64,000 nt of DNA from Allobosea sp. Tri-44 (GCF_004123845.1 NZ_NBDP01000007.1:536138-600137), one strand, 5' to 3'. Shown: positions 42,433 to 51,391, numbered from the stretch's first letter. The notes: generated from the letters alone by a model not told the origin. A program made the numbers and translations.

Positions 42433-43446
42433 ATGATCAATTCGACTTCGCGGCGTTCGGCCATCGCGGCTTTGCTGGCGACGACGCTGCTGGGCTCCAC
42501 GGCGGCTCTGGCCGAGGTCAAGGCCAAGATCGGCCATGCCATGCCCGACACCCATCCGCAGGCCACCGCCGTGGCCAAGTTCGCGGAGCTCGCCGGCACC
42601 TACACCAATGGCAATGTGAAGGTGCAGGCCTTCCATTCCGCCATGCTCGGCAGCGACGAGAAGCAGCTCCAGGCGGTGCAGGCCGGCACGCAGGAGTTCT
42701 ATATCGGCACGCTCGCGCCGCTCTCGACCCGGGTGAAGGAGGTGCAGGTCTGGGATCTGCCCTTCCTCTTCCAGAACGAGAAGGAGGTCTATGCGGTCCT
42801 CGACGGCGCCTCGGTGAAATCGATCTTCGAGAAGATCGAGCCGAGCGGGCTGGTCGGCCTGACCTGGACCGGCATGGGCTTCCGTAACCTGTCGAACAGT
42901 CGCCGCGCGGTGAAGACGGCCGAGGATGTCTCCGGTCTCAAGCTGCGCGTCATGGCCAACCCCGTCGCGCTCGACACCTGGAAATCGATCGGCGCCAACG
43001 CCGTGCCCATGGCGTTCTCCGAGGTGTTCACCGCGCTCGAGGTAAAGGCGCTCGACGGGCAAGAGAACCCGCTCCTGCACATGTGGTCGAACAAGATGCA
43101 GGAGGTGCAGAAGTACATCTCCATCACCAACCACGTCTATACGCCGGTGGCGCTGGTCGCGTCGAAGAAGTTCTGGGACACGCTGTCGGCCGGCGACAAG
43201 GCCGGTGTCCAGAAGGCGGCGGTCGAGGCCGGGCTGCTGCAGCGCAAGCTCCTTGATGAGGGCGACCGCGACGTCATCGGCAAGTTCAAGGAGGCGGGGG
43301 TGACGGTCGATCACGTCTCGGCCGAGGACCTGCGCAAGGTCCAGGCCAAGGTCAAGCCGGTCGTCGACAAGTTCAAGAGCCAGATCGGCGAGCAGTTCGT
43401 CGATGGGTTCACCGCCGAGATCGAGAAGGCGCGCGCCGCCAAGTAA
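42433..43446 (+). CDS. TRAP transporter solute-binding protein (DctP family), copy 2
   Basis: A 337-residue paralogue of the preceding gene. The signal peptide ends AALAE. It shares IGHAMPDTHPQATAVAKFAE, WDLPFLF, LKLRVMANP, NAVPMAFSEVFTALEVKA and VYTPVALVASKKFW with copy 1. GGGAGG lies before the ATG. Two receptors for one TRAP permease could widen the ligand range. Both precede the membrane subunits in one operon, and each is followed by its own stem-loop. Confidence 0.93.
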   Translation: MINSTSRRSAIAALLATTLLGSTAALAEVKAKIGHAMPDTHPQATAVAKFAELAGTYTNGNVKVQAFHSAMLGSDEKQLQAVQAGTQEFYIGTLAPLSTRVKEVQVWDLPFLFQNEKEVYAVLDGASVKSIFEKIEPSGLVGLTWTGMGFRNLSNSRRAVKTAEDVSGLKLRVMANPVALDTWKSIGANAVPMAFSEVFTALEVKALDGQENPLLHMWSNKMQEVQKYISITNHVYTPVALVASKKFWDTLSAGDKAGVQKAAVEAGLLQRKLLDEGDRDVIGKFKEAGVTVDHVSAEDLRKVQAKVKPVVDKFKSQIGEQFVDGFTAEIEKARAAK

Positions 43447-43463
43447 GGCGACCGCACCTGCAT

Positions 43464-43486
43464 GGCCGGCTCGTGGCGAGCCGGCC
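43464..43486 (+). other. Intercistronic stem-loop after dctP copy 2
   Basis: A perfect 10-bp stem (GGCCGGCTCG with CGAGCCGGCC) closes a three-base loop, 18 bp after the dctP stop and 32 bp before dctQ. No T-run. It is a probable attenuation or mRNA-stabilising element. Confidence 0.7.
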
Positions 43487-43517
43487 GAACTCTCCGCACG
43501 CACCAGCGAGGTGATCG

Positions 43518-44096
43518 ATGGGCAATCTGCTCGCAACCGGGGTCAGTTGGTTTTACCGCCTGATCGAGATCATCCTGGTAGCCTGCATGGCCGTGATGCT
43601 GGTCATGGTCTTCGGCAACGTGGTGCTGCGGCTGTTCTTCAACACCGGCATCGACCTGTCGGAGGAGATGCCGCGCTTCGCCTTCGTCTGGATGACCTTC
43701 CTCGGCGGCATCATCGGCCTGCACCGACGCAGCCATCTCGGTGTCGACATGGTGGTGCAGGCGCTGCCGGTCCTCGGGCGCAAGGTCTGCTGGGCGATCA
43801 GCCAGGTCGTCATGCTGATCTGCGCACTGTTCATCTTCTACGGCACCTGGCTGCAGCACGACATCATCGCGGGCAATGCGTCGCCCGTCGCGCAGATCAG
43901 CATGCTCTGGGTCTATGGCGTCAGCTACGTCACCGGTGCCGCCATCGCCCTGATCTGCCTGTCCAACCTGATCCGGCTCGCACGCGGCGAGATCGCCGAT
44001 CACGAACTCATCGACGTACACGAGGAAGGCCTCGCTGAGGGCCTCGAGGCTGCACGCGACGTCAAGGCGAACGCCGCCGGAGGAGCAAGGTCGTGA
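43518..44096 (+). CDS. TRAP transporter small permease (DctQ family)
   Basis: A 192-residue inner-membrane protein with four hydrophobic helices (about 8-40, 50-70, 90-110 and 130-155). LVMVFGNVVLRLFFNTGI and SEEMPRFAFVWMTFLGG are family signatures. The C-terminal tail is acidic and soluble. It overlaps the large permease gene by four bases (GTGA). DctQ pairs with DctM to form the sodium-driven carrier. Confidence 0.93.
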   Translation: MGNLLATGVSWFYRLIEIILVACMAVMLVMVFGNVVLRLFFNTGIDLSEEMPRFAFVWMTFLGGIIGLHRRSHLGVDMVVQALPVLGRKVCWAISQVVMLICALFIFYGTWLQHDIIAGNASPVAQISMLWVYGVSYVTGAAIALICLSNLIRLARGEIADHELIDVHEEGLAEGLEAARDVKANAAGGARS

Positions 44097-45373
44097 TCGT
44101 CTTCGTCTTCATCGCCTCGCTGCTGGGGCTGATGGCGCTCGGCATGCCGGTCGCCTTCGCGCTGATCGGCTGCGGCCTCGTGATGATGCTCCATATGGGC
44201 ATCACCGATCCCCAGATCGTCATCCAGAACATGTGGGACGGCGCCAACAGCTTTCCGCTGCTCGCCGTGCCCTTCTTCATGCTCGCCGGCGAGCTGATGA
44301 ATGCCGGCGGCATGACACGGCGCATCATCACCATGGCGATGGCCTGGATCGGCCATATCCGCGGCGGGCTCGGCTATGTCGCGGTCATCGCCGCGGTGAT
44401 CATGGCCTCGCTTTCGGGATCGGCCGTCGCCGACACCGCGGCGCTCGCCTCTGTGCTGATCCCGCTGATGCGCAACGCCGGCTACAACATCGACCGCTCC
44501 TGCGGCCTCATCGCCTGCGGCGGCATCATCGCGCCGGTCATCCCGCCTTCGATCGGCATGATCATCTTCGGCGTCACCGCCGGCGTCTCGATCACCAAGC
44601 TGTTCATCGCCGGCATCGTGCCAGGCGTCCTGATGGGCGTCGCGATCATGTTCGCCTGGCGCTGGAGCATCAAACGCGACAATCCGCGCGTCGAACCCAG
44701 GCGCAACATGGCCGAGCGGCTGACCGAGACCCGCAACGCGCTGTGGGCCCTGGTGCTGCCGATCGTCATCATCGGTGGTCTCAAATTCGGTCTGTTCACG
44801 CCGACCGAGGCGGCGGTGATCGCCGCCGCCTATTCGCTCTTCGTCGGCGTGGTGATCTATCGGGAGATCAAGATTCCCGACCTGTTCGGGCTGATGTACC
44901 GCGCCGCCGAGACGACCGCCGTCATCATGTTCCTGGTCGCCGCCGCCGGCGTCTCGGCCTGGCTGATCACGACGGCGAACATCCCCCAGCAGCTTGCCGA
45001 GATGGTTCAGCCCTTCATGGGCAACAAGATGCTGCTGACAGCCATCCTGATGCTGCTGGTGCTCGTCGTCGGCACCGCGCTCGATTTCACCCCGACGGTG
45101 CTGATCATGACGCCGGTGCTGATGCCGGTGGTCAAGCAGGCGGGCATCGATCCGGTCTATTTCGGCGTACTGTTCATCATGAACAATGCGATCGGCCTGG
45201 TGACGCCGCCGGTCGGGACCGTCCTCAACGTCGTCTGCGGCGTCGCGAAGGTTCCGATGACGGGCGTCATCAAAGGCGTCATGCCGTTCATGATCGCCCA
45301 GATCATCGTGCTCGCGCTGCTCGTGATCTTCCCGCAGATCGTGATGTGGCCGCTTGCGATGATGTCGCGCTGA
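44093..45373 (+). CDS. TRAP transporter large permease (DctM family)
   Basis: A 426-residue membrane carrier of about twelve helices. It has GMPVAFALIGCGLVMM, the PFFMLAGELMNAGG motif, ADTAALASVLIPLM, GGIIAPVIPPSIGMIIFG and TPPVGTVLNVVCGV. These are the sodium-coupled scaffold and transport-domain motifs of DctM/SiaM. Translation starts at GTG 44093 with GGAGGAG upstream. It closes the TRAP operon; I see no clear terminator before the next promoter. Confidence 0.95.
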   Translation: MIVFVFIASLLGLMALGMPVAFALIGCGLVMMLHMGITDPQIVIQNMWDGANSFPLLAVPFFMLAGELMNAGGMTRRIITMAMAWIGHIRGGLGYVAVIAAVIMASLSGSAVADTAALASVLIPLMRNAGYNIDRSCGLIACGGIIAPVIPPSIGMIIFGVTAGVSITKLFIAGIVPGVLMGVAIMFAWRWSIKRDNPRVEPRRNMAERLTETRNALWALVLPIVIIGGLKFGLFTPTEAAVIAAAYSLFVGVVIYREIKIPDLFGLMYRAAETTAVIMFLVAAAGVSAWLITTANIPQQLAEMVQPFMGNKMLLTAILMLLVLVVGTALDFTPTVLIMTPVLMPVVKQAGIDPVYFGVLFIMNNAIGLVTPPVGTVLNVVCGVAKVPMTGVIKGVMPFMIAQIIVLALLVIFPQIVMWPLAMMSR

Positions 45374-45695
45374 GGTGTGGCGCAGCAGAGCGGTCGTCAT
45401 GCTCTGTAAGTCTGCTTTCGCGCGTGGAGTCGGAGTCCGCTCCTGGCGCATAGATGCGGTGACATGCATGCAGGGCTGCGTCACAGACGGGCCTCTCGCT
45501 TGAGGTCTCGCCATAAAATTTCGCTATGGCGGCAGAATGCAGTTGTGGTTCCGCAATCCAGAGCCTGCGACCTAGTCTTTTTCCTGCCGGATCACATGCT
45601 CCGGCCGGGATCGAAGCGGCTCGCCGGGTGAGGCGCTTCCGATCCGAACAGCACCGCGACGTAATCGCGGGCCAAAAACGGGAACGGAGTCGGTC
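45374..45695 (+). promoter_or_regulatory. 322-bp intergenic region with LysR-type box and promoter of the Liv operon
   Basis: TCGCCATAAA-N6-CTAT runs from 45508 and contains ATA-N9-TAT (45513-45527), a T-N11-A LysR box. It continues as GGCGGCAGAATGCAGTT. A -10-like TAGTCT lies at 45573-45578 with a poor -35 (TTCCGC) 18 bp before it. The box centre is about 65 bp upstream of the inferred start of transcription. The same layout precedes hyuA. Nothing else is seen in 45374-45500. Confidence 0.7.
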
Positions 45696-46883
45696 ATGGC
45701 CAATAGTCTTCGCCGCCAATTCGTCTTGGCTCTCGCTGCCGCGACACCATTCATGGCCGGCTTCGGTTCGACCGGGCCGGTACTCGCCCAGGACGGGGCC
45801 ATCCGCCTCGGCATCGTCGCACCGATGAGCGGGCCGAACGCACGCTATGGTGCCTTCTCGTTGCGCGGCGCCCAGCTCGCGGCCAAGGAAATCAATGACG
45901 CCGGCGGCATAGACGGTCGGAAGATCCAGGTCTTCTCCGCCGATAGCCAGGGCACACCGGTCGAAGGGGTGTCGGCGACCCGCCGGCTGATCAGCCAGGA
46001 CAAGGTCGACTTCCTCATCGGCGACGTCTCCTCCTCGGTGACGCTCGCCATGCAGCCGGTCGTCGAGGACGCCGGCATCCTGTTGATCAACGCCGCCTCC
46101 TCCAACCCCAAGATCACCTACGCCGCTGGCGTCGGTGGCTTCAAATGGAGCTTCCGCAACTATCCGACCGACGAGAACCGGGCGCTGGTCGTGGCGCAAT
46201 ATGCGGCCGAGAAGCGCGGCTTCACCAAATTTGCGGTGCTTTCGGTCGACAGCGACTATGGCCGCTCGGCGATCGAATTCACCAAGAAGTATCTGCCGCG
46301 CTTCAAGGGCCAGATCCTCACCGAGGACTATTACAAGGAAGGGGAGGTCGACTTCCGCAGCGTCCTCGCCAAGATCCGCGACTCCGGCGCACAGGCGATC
46401 ATCATGTACGGCCTTGCCGACACCACGCCGATCGTGGCGCGCCAGATGATCGAGGTCGGGCTCGCCGGCAAGATTCCCCTGATCGGCAATGGCGAGTTCA
46501 ACACCGAGAAGACGATCAAGTCCGCTCCCAAGGCGATGGAGGGCGCCGTCGAGGCCGCCGCCTGGCTGCCCGCCTATGACAGCGACAAGAGCAAGGCCTT
46601 CGTCGCCAAGTTCACCACCGAGTATCGCGAGGCGCCGAACAACCACGCTTATGTGCATTGGGAGACGGTTCGCCTGCTCGGCAAGGCCGTCGAGGCGGCC
46701 AAGAGCATCGATCGGGCGAAGGTCCGCGACGCGCTGAAGAGCATCAAGTACGACAGCGCCGTCGGTGAGGTGACCTTCGACGACCACAACCAGGCGAAGC
46801 TGCCGATGATCCTTCTGCAGATCGAGGACGGCAAGCCCGCGATCAAGGGCGCCTTCTACGCCGACATCGACTATCCGCGCTGA
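45696..46883 (+). CDS. Liv-type ABC transporter solute-binding protein (Peripla_BP_6)
   Basis: A 395-residue receptor with a signal peptide ending PVLAQ. The mature part starts IRLGIVAPMSGPNARYGA, followed by GAQLAAKEINDAGGIDGRKI, the classic start of branched-chain amino-acid or amide binding proteins. VDFLIGDVSSSVTLAM and FAVLSVDSDYGRSAIEF are further motifs. The neighbouring hydantoinase genes suggest a cyclic amide or a derived N-carbamoyl compound as ligand, but this is inference. It lies 169 bp downstream of the LysR box. Confidence 0.92.
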   Translation: MANSLRRQFVLALAAATPFMAGFGSTGPVLAQDGAIRLGIVAPMSGPNARYGAFSLRGAQLAAKEINDAGGIDGRKIQVFSADSQGTPVEGVSATRRLISQDKVDFLIGDVSSSVTLAMQPVVEDAGILLINAASSNPKITYAAGVGGFKWSFRNYPTDENRALVVAQYAAEKRGFTKFAVLSVDSDYGRSAIEFTKKYLPRFKGQILTEDYYKEGEVDFRSVLAKIRDSGAQAIIMYGLADTTPIVARQMIEVGLAGKIPLIGNGEFNTEKTIKSAPKAMEGAVEAAAWLPAYDSDKSKAFVAKFTTEYREAPNNHAYVHWETVRLLGKAVEAAKSIDRAKVRDALKSIKYDSAVGEVTFDDHNQAKLPMILLQIEDGKPAIKGAFYADIDYPR

Positions 46884-46912
46884 TCCCAGCTGCAAAGGAC
46901 GAGGAGGGCGCC

Positions 46913-47785
46913 GTGCTGTTCCAGCTGTCAGAGCAGATCGTCAACGGCCTCGTCACCGGCTCGGTCTACGCCATCGTCGCCGTCGGCATGACCATGATCT
47001 TCGGCGTGCTCAGGGCAATCAACTTCGCCCATGGCGAGTACTACATGCTCGGCACCTTCGGGGCCTGGGTCGCGATCGAGTATTTCGATCTGCCCTATCC
47101 CCTCTCGGTGGCCATCGGCGTCATCGCCACCGCGCTGATCGCCATGGTCGTTGGCCAGCTCGTGATGAGACGCATGGTCGGCATGCCCGCCGAGGCCGGG
47201 GTCCTTGCGACGCTCGGCCTCGCGCTCATCCTGCAGAACACGGTGATCCTGGTCTTCGGCGGCGGCTACAAGTTCTTCAACGGCGGCTATATCGAGCCGG
47301 TCACGGTCTTCGGCATCTCGCTCGCCGAGCAGCGCCTGCTCATCATCGTGATCTGCGCCCTCGTCTTTGTCGGCCTCGAGCTGATGGTGACCCACAGTCG
47401 CATCGGCAAGGCGATGCGGGCCGTCTCGCAGAACATCGAATGCTGCGCCGTGGTCGGCATCGAGGTGCGCAAGGTCGTCGTCGCGACCTTCGTGCTCGGG
47501 GCAGCGCTGGCGGCGCTCTCGGGCGTCCTCACCGCGCCGGTCAATGTCAGCGTCTATGGCGGCATGGGCGAGCTCATCACCTTCAAGACGCTGCCGATCA
47601 TCATCATGGGGGGCCTCGGCAATGTCCGCGGCACCTTCTTCGCCGCCATGATCCTCGGCATCGCCGAGAGCCTCGTGGCGACCTATGTGGGCTTGCAGTT
47701 CCGCGACACGGTCGGCTTCGCCACGCTGATGCTCGTCCTGATGTGGCGCCCACATGGCCTGTTCTCCGCCCAGGCGCGCTACTGA
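46913..47785 (+). CDS. Branched-chain amino-acid-type ABC transporter permease (LivH family)
   Basis: A 290-residue inner-membrane permease starting at GTG 46913 after GAGGAGGG. QIVNGLVTGSVYAIVAVGMT and MIFGVLRAINFAHGEYYMLG are the diagnostic N-terminal motifs; GKAMRAVSQNIECCAVVGI is the ATPase-coupling loop. About eight helices are visible. It follows the binding-protein gene by 29 bp and pairs with the next permease. Confidence 0.94.
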   Translation: MLFQLSEQIVNGLVTGSVYAIVAVGMTMIFGVLRAINFAHGEYYMLGTFGAWVAIEYFDLPYPLSVAIGVIATALIAMVVGQLVMRRMVGMPAEAGVLATLGLALILQNTVILVFGGGYKFFNGGYIEPVTVFGISLAEQRLLIIVICALVFVGLELMVTHSRIGKAMRAVSQNIECCAVVGIEVRKVVVATFVLGAALAALSGVLTAPVNVSVYGGMGELITFKTLPIIIMGGLGNVRGTFFAAMILGIAESLVATYVGLQFRDTVGFATLMLVLMWRPHGLFSAQARY

Positions 47786-47811
47786 TCCTGCGCAACCGTC
47801 GAGGATTGTCG

Positions 47812-48798
47812 ATGTCGCTCCAAGAGACCTCGCTACCGGCGCCCGGGCGTGATCTGCGCCTCCCTTTCGGCCTTGCGCTCGCCGCGCTGGCGGCCTCGGC
47901 GCCGCTGCTGCTCGGCAGCTACGCGCTGCACGCGGTTATCATCTCGCTGATCTTCCTGCTGCCGGCGCATGGGCTCAATCTGCTGGTCGGCTACACCGGA
48001 CTGCTCTCGCTCGCCCAGGCGGCCTTCTTCGGCGTCGGCGCCTATGTCTCCGCGCTGATGGCGGTGCATTGGGGCACGCCCTTCTACCTCAACCTGCCGG
48101 CCGCCGGCCTGGTTGCCGGAGCGCTCGCTTTGCCGCTCGCGATCCCGGCCCTGCGGCTGCGCGCCACGTCTTTCGTCATGTGCACGCTCGGCTTCGTCAT
48201 CATCGGTCAGGCCATCGCCAAGAACTGGATCAGCGTGACGCGCGGCGACATGGGTCTGTCGGCGATTCCGAAGCCGCATTTTGCCATCGGGCCGGCCTCC
48301 TTCACCGTGAACGGCACGACCGAGTTCTACTATCTCGCGCTCGCGGTCGCAGCCCTCGCCACCGCGATCGTCTGGATGATCGTGACCTCTCCGGCCGGGC
48401 GCAACATGGTCGCGATCCGGGAGAACGAGACCCTGGCGGAATCGGTCGGCATCCCGACCTGGCACTATAAGCTCCTGGTCTTCATGGTCAGCGCCGCCTT
48501 CGCCGGCGTCGGCGGCAGCGTCTACGCGCATTACCTCACCGTCGTCAGCCCGCTGACCTTCCAGATGTCCTATTCGACGCTGATGCTGATCATCGTGCTC
48601 GGCGGCGGCCCCGGGACGATCTCCGGGGTCATCCTCGGCAGCCTGCTCTTCGTCGGCCTGTCGGAGGCGCTGCGCATCGCGCCCGAACTCAGGATGATCG
48701 CCTATGGATTCTGCCTGCTCGCCCTCGTTTTCTGGTTTCCGAAAGGCTTCACGCCGCTGATCGAACGTTTCTGGACCGCCATCGGGGGGCGCTCATGA
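47812..48798 (+). CDS. Branched-chain amino-acid-type ABC transporter permease (LivM family)
   Basis: A 328-residue membrane protein. The start is the ATG at 47812 (MSLQETSLPAPGRDL); the frame is open upstream to 47440 but that part lies inside livH. HGLNLLVGYTGLLSLAQAAF followed by FGVGAYVSALM is the LivM signature, and AIRENETLAESVGIPTWHYK the coupling loop. Its stop overlaps the next ATPase gene by four bases (ATGA). Confidence 0.94.
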   Translation: MSLQETSLPAPGRDLRLPFGLALAALAASAPLLLGSYALHAVIISLIFLLPAHGLNLLVGYTGLLSLAQAAFFGVGAYVSALMAVHWGTPFYLNLPAAGLVAGALALPLAIPALRLRATSFVMCTLGFVIIGQAIAKNWISVTRGDMGLSAIPKPHFAIGPASFTVNGTTEFYYLALAVAALATAIVWMIVTSPAGRNMVAIRENETLAESVGIPTWHYKLLVFMVSAAFAGVGGSVYAHYLTVVSPLTFQMSYSTLMLIIVLGGGPGTISGVILGSLLFVGLSEALRIAPELRMIAYGFCLLALVFWFPKGFTPLIERFWTAIGGRS

Positions 48799-49565
48799 CC
48801 GGGCTTCCGATCCTCGACATCGCCGGGTTGAGCAAGTCCTACGGTGCCGTCAAGGCCGTGAACGGGGTGGACCTCCAGGTCCATCGCGGCGAGATCTGCG
48901 GGCTCATCGGCCCCAACGGCTCCGGCAAGTCGACCTTCTTCGACTGCAGCTCCGGCCTCACCCGACCCAATTCCGGCACCGTCAAGCTCGACGGGCAGGA
49001 GATTACGGGCTGGTCGCTCAACCGGATCGCGCGCGAAGGCCGCATGCTGCGTTCATTCCAGAAGACGGTGACCTTTGGCGCGCTCAACGTCGAGGAGAAC
49101 CTGGTCATCGCCGGCCAGATGTTCACCTTCCCCTCGATCGCCGCCACTTTCGGCATCGGCGCACGCTCGCGCGCTCGCATAGACGGGCTACGCGAGCGAG
49201 CACGCGAGCTCATCCGCATCTCCGGGCTCTGGGAGGTTCGCAACCAGCCGGCCGGCAATCTCTCGGGCGGGCAGCAGAAGCTGATCCAGTTCGCTTCGAT
49301 GCTGATGCCTGAGCCCAAGCTGATCCTGCTCGACGAGCCGATGGCCGGGATCAACCCCAAGCTGATCGAGCGCGTCGTCGACAGCGTCCGCTATGCCAAC
49401 GACCAGCTCGGCGTCAGCTTCCTGATCATCGAGCACAATATCGACGTGATCATCAGCCTGTGCCGGCGTGTCGTTGTGCTTGACCAGGGCCGCAAGCTCG
49501 CCGAGGGCACGCCTTCGGAGATCGTCGACAACCAGGCGGTTCGGGAGGCCTATCTCGGTGGCTGA
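48795..49565 (+). CDS. Branched-chain amino-acid-type ABC transporter ATP-binding protein (LivG family)
   Basis: A 256-residue ATPase: Walker A GPNGSGKST, LivG-type RMLRSFQKTVTFGALNVEEN, signature LSGGQQKLIQFASML, Walker B LILLDEPMAGINP and switch His in IEHNIDV. The C-terminus AEGTPSEIVDNQAVREAYLG is typical of LivG. It overlaps both neighbours by a few bases, indicating a tightly coupled operon. Confidence 0.95.
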   Translation: MTGLPILDIAGLSKSYGAVKAVNGVDLQVHRGEICGLIGPNGSGKSTFFDCSSGLTRPNSGTVKLDGQEITGWSLNRIAREGRMLRSFQKTVTFGALNVEENLVIAGQMFTFPSIAATFGIGARSRARIDGLRERARELIRISGLWEVRNQPAGNLSGGQQKLIQFASMLMPEPKLILLDEPMAGINPKLIERVVDSVRYANDQLGVSFLIIEHNIDVIISLCRRVVVLDQGRKLAEGTPSEIVDNQAVREAYLGG

Positions 49566-50307
49566 CGCTCTGGACGGAACATTGTCGATCCAGGACTTGC
49601 GCGCCGGCTACGGCTCGCTCGACATCCTCAACGGCGTCGATCTCGCCGTGCCGCAGGGCCAGTTCGTGGCGCTGATGGGGCCGAACGGCGCCGGCAAGTC
49701 GGCGCTGCTCAAGACGCTCTACGGCATGACCACGATCAAGGGCGGCTCGATCTCCTGGCACGGCAAGGAGATCGCCGGGCTGTCCTCGCGCGCCGTTCTC
49801 GGCGAGGGCATCTCCTTCGTGCCGCAGGGCCGCTGCAATTTCCCTGTCATGACCGTCGACGAGAACCTGCAGATGGCGGCCTATACCTTGCGCGACGCCA
49901 GGGTGAAGCTGGAACGCGACTATGTCTATGATCTCTTCCCGATCCTGAAGACACGCCGCAACACGCTCGCCGGCAACATGTCGGGCGGCGAGCAGCAACT
50001 TCTCGAGGTCGCGATGGCGGTGCTGCAGCGCCCCCGCATCCTGCTCGTCGACGAGCCGTCCGTGGGTCTGTCGCCGACGGCGATCGGCATCGTTTTCGAC
50101 GAATTGCTGCGGATCAACGCGGCCGGCCAAACCATCCTGCTCGTCGAGCAGAACACCAAGAAGGCGATGCAGGTGGCGCAGCGGGCCGTCATCCTGAGGC
50201 TCGGCAGGGTGATCTGGGACGGCAAGCCCTCCGAGATCACCCATGACGAACTTGGCGAACTGTTCTTGACCGGCAAGATGCGCGGCGAGGCCCACGCGCC
50301 GCATTGA
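49558..50307 (+). CDS. Branched-chain amino-acid-type ABC transporter ATP-binding protein (LivF family)
   Basis: A 249-residue ATPase: Walker A GPNGAGKSALL, where Ser replaced the first of the two usual residues after Lys and Ala the second; signature MSGGEQQLLEVAMAVL; Walker B ILLVDEPSVGLSP; and VEQNTKKAMQVAQRAVIL. The start is GTG 49558, eight bases before the livG stop, with GGGAGG upstream. An in-frame ATG at 49468 lies inside livG and is unlikely. It ends the transporter half of the locus, 67 bp before lysR. Confidence 0.94.
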   Translation: MADALDGTLSIQDLRAGYGSLDILNGVDLAVPQGQFVALMGPNGAGKSALLKTLYGMTTIKGGSISWHGKEIAGLSSRAVLGEGISFVPQGRCNFPVMTVDENLQMAAYTLRDARVKLERDYVYDLFPILKTRRNTLAGNMSGGEQQLLEVAMAVLQRPRILLVDEPSVGLSPTAIGIVFDELLRINAAGQTILLVEQNTKKAMQVAQRAVILRLGRVIWDGKPSEITHDELGELFLTGKMRGEAHAPH

Positions 50308-50374
50308 GGCGCCAAGCCTTCCCGGACTGATGAAAGCTGGACTAGTCTCGCCGCTGGCCAGAGCTGCGGGAACG

Positions 50375-51319
50375 ATGAGCGTCGATTTCAGGAAGCTGAA
50401 GAGTTTCGTCAAGGTGGTCGATGCCGGCAGCGTTTCCCGGGCCGCCGGCATCCTCAGTACGGCGCAGCCGGCGCTGTCGCAGCAGATCGCGGCACTCGAG
50501 TCGCATTTCCGGCACAAGCTCCTGATCCGCTCCAATCATGGCATCGTCCCCACCGAGGCCGGCCTCATCCTCTATCGTCACGCGCAAGCCCTGCTGAAGC
50601 AGGTCGAGCAGGCGCGCATCGACATGGATCTCTCGGCCGGGACTGTCGCTGGGCGCGTCTCGATCGGGCTTGCGACCTATTCGAGCTCGACCGCGCTGTC
50701 GCTGCCGCTGCTGAAAGCGATGAAGGAGCGCCATCCGCAAATCCTCATCCACATCAATGACAGCTTCGGTCACGTGCTCAGCGAACTGATCATGACCGGC
50801 CGGATGGATATGGCGGTGATCTATGGCTCGGGCCCGATCAAGGGCGTCGTGCTGCAGCCGCTCTTCGGCGAGGAATTGGTTCTGGTCTCGCCTCCCGGCA
50901 GCCATGCCGACGTGCCCGAGAGTGAGCCGCTGCCGCTCTCGGCTCTGGCCGGCGTCGATCTCCTCCTGCCGAGCGGCGGGCATTTCCTGCGTCGGATGAT
51001 CGACGAAGGGCTGGCGCGGGCGCGCGTCACCCCTCATGTCGTTTCCGAGATCGAGTCGGTCTCCTCCCTGGGAGCCGCCGTTCTCGAAGGCCTCGGCGCC
51101 ACCATCCTGCCGGGCTCCGTCGCCGGCAGCGTCGCCAGCTTCGGCGGCGCGGCCGTGCGCCGCCTCGTGCGCCCCGCCATGACTGCGACCGTCTCGCTCT
51201 GCATCTCGGATCACCTGCCGCTGTCGGAGCCCGCTCTGGCCGCCCGCTCGGTGCTGATCGACATCGTCGCCGGAATGGTGAGCAATACGTCTCTCGGGCT
51301 GAAGCCGGTCTCGCGCTGA
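50375..51319 (+). CDS. LysR family transcriptional regulator
   Basis: A 314-residue regulator. The N-terminal winged helix reads FRKLKSFVKVVDAGSVSRAA, then ILSTAQPALSQQIAALE and LLIRSNHGIVPTEAG. A linker helix and a periplasmic-binding-like effector domain follow (VAGRVSIGLATYSS, then MAVIYGSGPIKGVVLQPLFG). The ATG at 50375 matches the usual family start; an ATG at 50330 would add 15 atypical residues. It lies between the transporter genes and hyuA, and identical LysR-box layouts precede both groups, so it is the probable activator of the whole locus. Confidence 0.92.
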   Translation: MSVDFRKLKSFVKVVDAGSVSRAAGILSTAQPALSQQIAALESHFRHKLLIRSNHGIVPTEAGLILYRHAQALLKQVEQARIDMDLSAGTVAGRVSIGLATYSSSTALSLPLLKAMKERHPQILIHINDSFGHVLSELIMTGRMDMAVIYGSGPIKGVVLQPLFGEELVLVSPPGSHADVPESEPLPLSALAGVDLLLPSGGHFLRRMIDEGLARARVTPHVVSEIESVSSLGAAVLEGLGATILPGSVAGSVASFGGAAVRRLVRPAMTATVSLCISDHLPLSEPALAARSVLIDIVAGMVSNTSLGLKPVSR

Positions 51320-51320
51320 C

Positions 51321-51391
51321 TCGCCATAAACAAAGCCTATAGCGGCAGAGCGCAGTTCTGTTGGCCAGCCTCCCGCGGCCCCTCCTACTCT
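51321..51391 (+). promoter_or_regulatory. LysR-type box and promoter upstream of hyuA
   Basis: TCGCCATAAA-N6-CTAT (51321-51340) contains ATA-N9-TAT with T-N11-A spacing, followed by AGCGGCAGAGCGCAGTT. TACTCT (51386-51391) is the -10-like element at the same distance as in the copy at 45508-45578. The first ten bases, the CTAT and 14 of the next 17 bases agree between the two sites. Confidence 0.75.

Noticed and set aside
44000..46895. Two minus-strand frames above 500 codons (44000-45514, 45303-46895)
   Set aside because: They are antisense to dctM and the Liv-type receptor gene; His/Asp/Arg-rich with no recognisable domain.
47440..47811. N-terminal extension of the LivM-type permease
   Set aside because: It lies inside livH in another frame and is Arg-rich; the ATG at 47812 gives the normal family start.
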